A DNA stretch of 64,000 nt from Flagellimonas chongwuensis (GTDB lineage: Bacteria > Bacteroidota > Bacteroidia > Flavobacteriales > Flavobacteriaceae): assembly GCF_013376415.1 (NCBI RefSeq), contig NZ_WYET01000004.1:124001-188000 (forward strand), given 5' to 3'. The stretch's first letter is position 1, and every line of letters starts with the position of its first letter. Shown here in pieces: positions 61,563 through 64,000 of this stretch. The position numbers were made by a program, and so were the translations under genes. Below the pieces are notes generated by a model. That model saw only the letters and a list, made by a program, of their open reading frames with translations, was not told where the DNA came from and did no database searches.

Positions 61563-63448
61563 ATGCTTTTACCCTTTCTTGAAAGTCTTTTTAATTCACC
61601 TCTGGCATGGTCCACTTCATTGTATATGCTCTCTGCCTTAGCCATTATTTTTTTTGTGAGGCTCAAAGCTTTATTATAATGTTCAGTACCCATGTTCTCT
61701 ATTTTTAGATTGTCGTGATTAAGTTTTTTTAAGGCGTCATTCAATAGGTCTACGGGTTTATCTCTTTCAATTTTATTATTTACAGCTTTATATGCCTGCA
61801 TTAGATTTCCCAGTATCTCGTTTTTATACTTATTGCCCCATTTTTCATCTATTTCTCTCTCTTTGTATCGATTGCCTTCTTTGTCCTTCTTTTCTTTCTC
61901 TGGAATGTCCTCATCTACTTCTTTTGCTATTGCTATCAAATGTTTTTTTGCAGTTGGATTTTCAATGTATTTTTTCAAATTCCCACCACGAACAAATGAG
62001 TGCACTTTACCCAATGCCCTTTCTAATTCTTTTGAATTAAGGTTTCTTTTACGAATGATTTTAAAAATAGCATTTTCTATTAACCCTTCTTCCCCATTTT
62101 GAACCCCAAGTTCTCGAAGTTTTGATGGGTTCTTTAAAGTACCTTGATAGAATGAACTATAATCTATAAATGCTTGCCACCTTCCTTCTTTATCCCCAGT
62201 TCCTTCTGAAATAGTATTGTACAGTCCTTCCCTATTAAATGTTTTTAAATATTGGTCAACTCTTTCTAAAGGAAGTAAAAATTTCTTCTTAAATTCTCGT
62301 TTTGCGGCTTGTAATTCTTTCCCTTTTTTATCCGCATATTGCGGATCATCTAAAATTTGTGCTTCCAAAGTGTATCCTTCATTAATATTATCTCTAATTG
62401 TTAAAGCTCTATTAAGGCCATGGTATTCAGATTTTCCCTCATCTTGAAGTTGGTAACTGTTTTCCAGTCGTTTAATATCATATTCAGTTACGTTTTCTGG
62501 AAGAATAACCACCCTCATATTGAGAAATTGTGGGCTCTGATGAGATTTTTCATAAAGTTCTTCAAAGACCATTTTCCTACGATTACCGTTTATTAAAAAA
62601 CCATCACATGTGATTATCGCAGGTTCTCTTTGTCCCTTCTTTCTAATTTGCTGTTTCAGAACTTCTTTTTTTTCAGGATCACTTTCTTTAAGAAAGCCTC
62701 TTAAAACTTCCTGTCCTTCTTCACTAATCTCATTGATTTCACCAAATTGTTTTTCATAACTTTCTACTTCCGCTTTAATACGTCCATTTTTCTTTCTGAA
62801 CTTCAACTCTTTAAATGGAAGTTCGTATATATCACTTTCTTCTTTCTTAGTAAGATTATTTCGAAAATCTATTACATCTTTTTTGGGAGGTGAAGCATCT
62901 TCTCTAAGTACGTCAATCTTCTTTTTCAAGTCTTTGTTCACCGGTCTGTAATTGCCTTCAATTCCCATTTCCCCTTCTGATGACCCAAAATAATTATTTT
63001 GAGTAGCTATTTGCTTCTTGATATTCTGGGTAAGAGCTTGATTATTTATTTGAGTGCCCGATTCGTTGTTATTATTACTTTGATTCATAAACTTTTTAAT
63101 AATTCCCTCCGTAAGAATATTTGAGACTTCAAAAGAAGATTGTCCTTTATTATGCTTTTCTTTCCAATCTGTAATTAAGGCTGTGGAGTATTTAACTACA
63201 TCAGAATCGATTTTTTTATGACAAGACTCGCATAAAAGAATTAAATTTTCGAAACTCCTTCGGTAGTTATCATCTGACCTTTTATCATATCTTGGACCTC
63301 CTTTCTCAGCTGCCTCTATATGACATACTTCTCCAAGAATTACGTCATCTTCAATTAATCTGTTTCGGCAGTTAGGAGATGAGCATTCATTCCCTGATAA
63401 CGCAAAGAGTTTTTTTATTGTTGAAGGAGTAGGCTGAATTCGCGCCAT
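61559..63448 (-). CDS. HNH endonuclease/ParB-like fusion protein
   Basis: A 629-residue protein from ATG 63448 (MARIQPTPSTIKKLFALSG; the 63484 start adds 12 residues). The N-terminal HNH domain has NECSSPNCRNRL, GEVCHIEAAEKGGPRY and LILLCESCHKKID. A low-complexity Asn-rich stretch (~120-140) follows. A ParB/Srx-like region contains REPAIITCDGFLINGNRRKM (about 270-290), resembling a DNA-modification-type domain. The C-terminal ~300 residues are unassigned. It is the first gene of the HNH-ParB/SNF2/methylase/HNH operon. Confidence 0.78.
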   Translation of the reverse strand: MARIQPTPSTIKKLFALSGNECSSPNCRNRLIEDDVILGEVCHIEAAEKGGPRYDKRSDDNYRRSFENLILLCESCHKKIDSDVVKYSTALITDWKEKHNKGQSSFEVSNILTEGIIKKFMNQSNNNNESGTQINNQALTQNIKKQIATQNNYFGSSEGEMGIEGNYRPVNKDLKKKIDVLREDASPPKKDVIDFRNNLTKKEESDIYELPFKELKFRKKNGRIKAEVESYEKQFGEINEISEEGQEVLRGFLKESDPEKKEVLKQQIRKKGQREPAIITCDGFLINGNRRKMVFEELYEKSHQSPQFLNMRVVILPENVTEYDIKRLENSYQLQDEGKSEYHGLNRALTIRDNINEGYTLEAQILDDPQYADKKGKELQAAKREFKKKFLLPLERVDQYLKTFNREGLYNTISEGTGDKEGRWQAFIDYSSFYQGTLKNPSKLRELGVQNGEEGLIENAIFKIIRKRNLNSKELERALGKVHSFVRGGNLKKYIENPTAKKHLIAIAKEVDEDIPEKEKKDKEGNRYKEREIDEKWGNKYKNEILGNLMQAYKAVNNKIERDKPVDLLNDALKKLNHDNLKIENMGTEHYNKALSLTKKIMAKAESIYNEVDHARGELKRLSRKGKSI

Positions 63449-63634
63449 AATTAATAAAATTCGTAATTCATTATAAGTCATCAAATTATTTAATTATTTT
63501 TTCTTTAACAAGAAATTAATTACGTTTATTTTTTGTTGCCAAAAAAGCCCTAATGCGCTTCCTCCAACACTCCAAAAACTCCAGCCACTCACCCCCCTTT
63601 TTCACCCATCCATAAAAATCCGTTGGCTCAAAAC

Positions 63635-63675
63635 GGCCATTCGTTAATTCAAAAGGGGCATTCGTCAATTGGGAT
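63635..63675 (+). promoter_or_regulatory. Direct repeat with 21-bp spacing (LytTR-like)
   Basis: Two imperfect repeats, GGCCATTCGTTAATTC (63636-63651) and GGGCATTCGTCAATTG (63657-63672), lie with 21-bp spacing (CATTCGT starts at 63638 and 63659). Two helical turns is typical for a regulator that binds on one face of DNA, such as LytTR proteins. The repeat precedes the small membrane protein gene by ~50 bp. The assignment is inferred. Confidence 0.4.
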
Positions 63676-63721
63676 GCGTAAAATAATTGCGCATTGTGTA
63701 GTTTGGAAAAAAATTAAGAGT

Positions 63722-63841
63722 ATGACTACACTTGAAACGATAAACGCCTTACAGATTTTTTGCTTAGTGGTATTGGGATTCATCATATTTATGGTGGGTT
63801 GGCTTTTGGGAGCAGAATTTTCCAGAAAATACAGATGTTAA
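63722..63841 (+). CDS. Single-pass small membrane protein, 39 residues
   Basis: From ATG 63722 (MTTLETINALQIF) the frame encodes a transmembrane helix (LVVLGFIIFMVGWLLGAEF) and a short basic tail (SRKYRC). The in-frame region upstream of this start (63623-63721) overlaps the repeats and does not look like coding DNA. I do not recognise a family. The 159 bp after the stop to the window end show no supportable gene. Confidence 0.5.
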   Translation: MTTLETINALQIFCLVVLGFIIFMVGWLLGAEFSRKYRC

Positions 63842-64000
63842 AGCAATACACCAGGTTTTAAACCGTTCGTACACACCCAAACCTTCTTAAACCTACTTAG
63901 CCATTTTTTGGAGAGACCCAAACATTCAAAGCATTCTAGCCTATATAGGAGATGGGCAGTACATTATACGAATAGATCGGTTGCGCAGTGGCGAAATCCG

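Noticed and set aside
63623..63721. N-terminal extension of the small membrane protein
   Set aside because: It lies over the 21-bp-spaced direct repeats and the likely promoter; the internal ATG 63722 directly precedes the transmembrane helix.

Overview
The window looks like a chromosome segment of a marine-type Flavobacteriaceae member (Bacteroidota), possibly Allomuricauda/Flagellimonas-like, although the genus is a guess. The basis is the many short lipoprotein signal peptides with Ser/Ala-Cys lipoboxes, DUF1080 proteins, M13/M14/M28 secreted peptidases, the TAnnTTTG-type promoter boxes and the A+T-rich spacers. No rRNA, tRNA, CRISPR array or recognisable transposase/integrase gene was found.

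Layout. (1) 0-16.36 kb is mostly core or envelope DNA: the 3' end of menB; a noncoding stretch with a ~240-bp direct repeat; a serine hydrolase divergent from a pirin; a tightly packed envelope operon (c-type-haem/FG-GAP lipoprotein, 3D-domain lipoprotein, N-acetylmuramoyl-alanine amidase, M14 peptidase, DUF1080 protein); a second DUF1080 protein; a vWA lipoprotein; a small molybdenum-cofactor remnant (MoaD-like and MobA); a GntR regulator; two small lipoproteins; an aldehyde dehydrogenase; and a tandem universal stress protein. (2) 16.38-34.70 kb is an A+T-rich defence island between the stress-protein gene and an FKBP gene. It is divided by a modular non-coding repeat (modules A, B, C and D, at least four partial copies) into cassette-like blocks. 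These carry a membrane protein; a 1,060-residue SF2 helicase with a nuclease-like C-terminus; an operon joining an MqsR-like toxin and an HTH-Panacea antitoxin to a ubiquitin-like conjugation set (beta-grasp Ubl, E2-E1 fusion, DUF6527 protein); XRE regulators; a Gabija-like pair (OLD nuclease and UvrD helicase) with a small third gene; and an LRR/PKD lipoprotein. (3) 34.78-58.07 kb is again envelope and metabolic: FKBP, acyltransferase, ankyrin lipoprotein, an AraC-TPR regulator split by a 4-bp duplication, a metalloprotease, a MORN/DUF2490 operon, a TolB-amidohydrolase, a second LRR/PKD lipoprotein, M13 peptidase, class V aminotransferase, two YdeI-like proteins around a VOC protein, M28 peptidase and a RadC-like protein. 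(4) 58.09-63.45 kb is a second defence-like operon on the minus strand: HNH-ParB fusion, SNF2-type helicase, D12-class adenine methylase and HNH endonuclease, coupled by a 4-nt overlap and short gaps. The window ends with a 39-residue membrane protein preceded by a 21-bp-spaced direct repeat.

How it fits together. The core parts describe a peptide- and polysaccharide-scavenging cell-envelope lifestyle. The island and the right-hand operon hold at least four distinct candidate anti-phage modules. The strongest candidates for something undescribed are the toxin-antitoxin/ubiquitin-like composite operon (22.2-25.4 kb), the HNH-ParB/SNF2/methylase/HNH operon (58.1-63.4 kb), and the modular repeat that delimits the cassettes, whose D module shows a compensatory base-pair change and mutually exclusive hairpins. 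All functional statements come from reading motifs by eye; no database search was possible.
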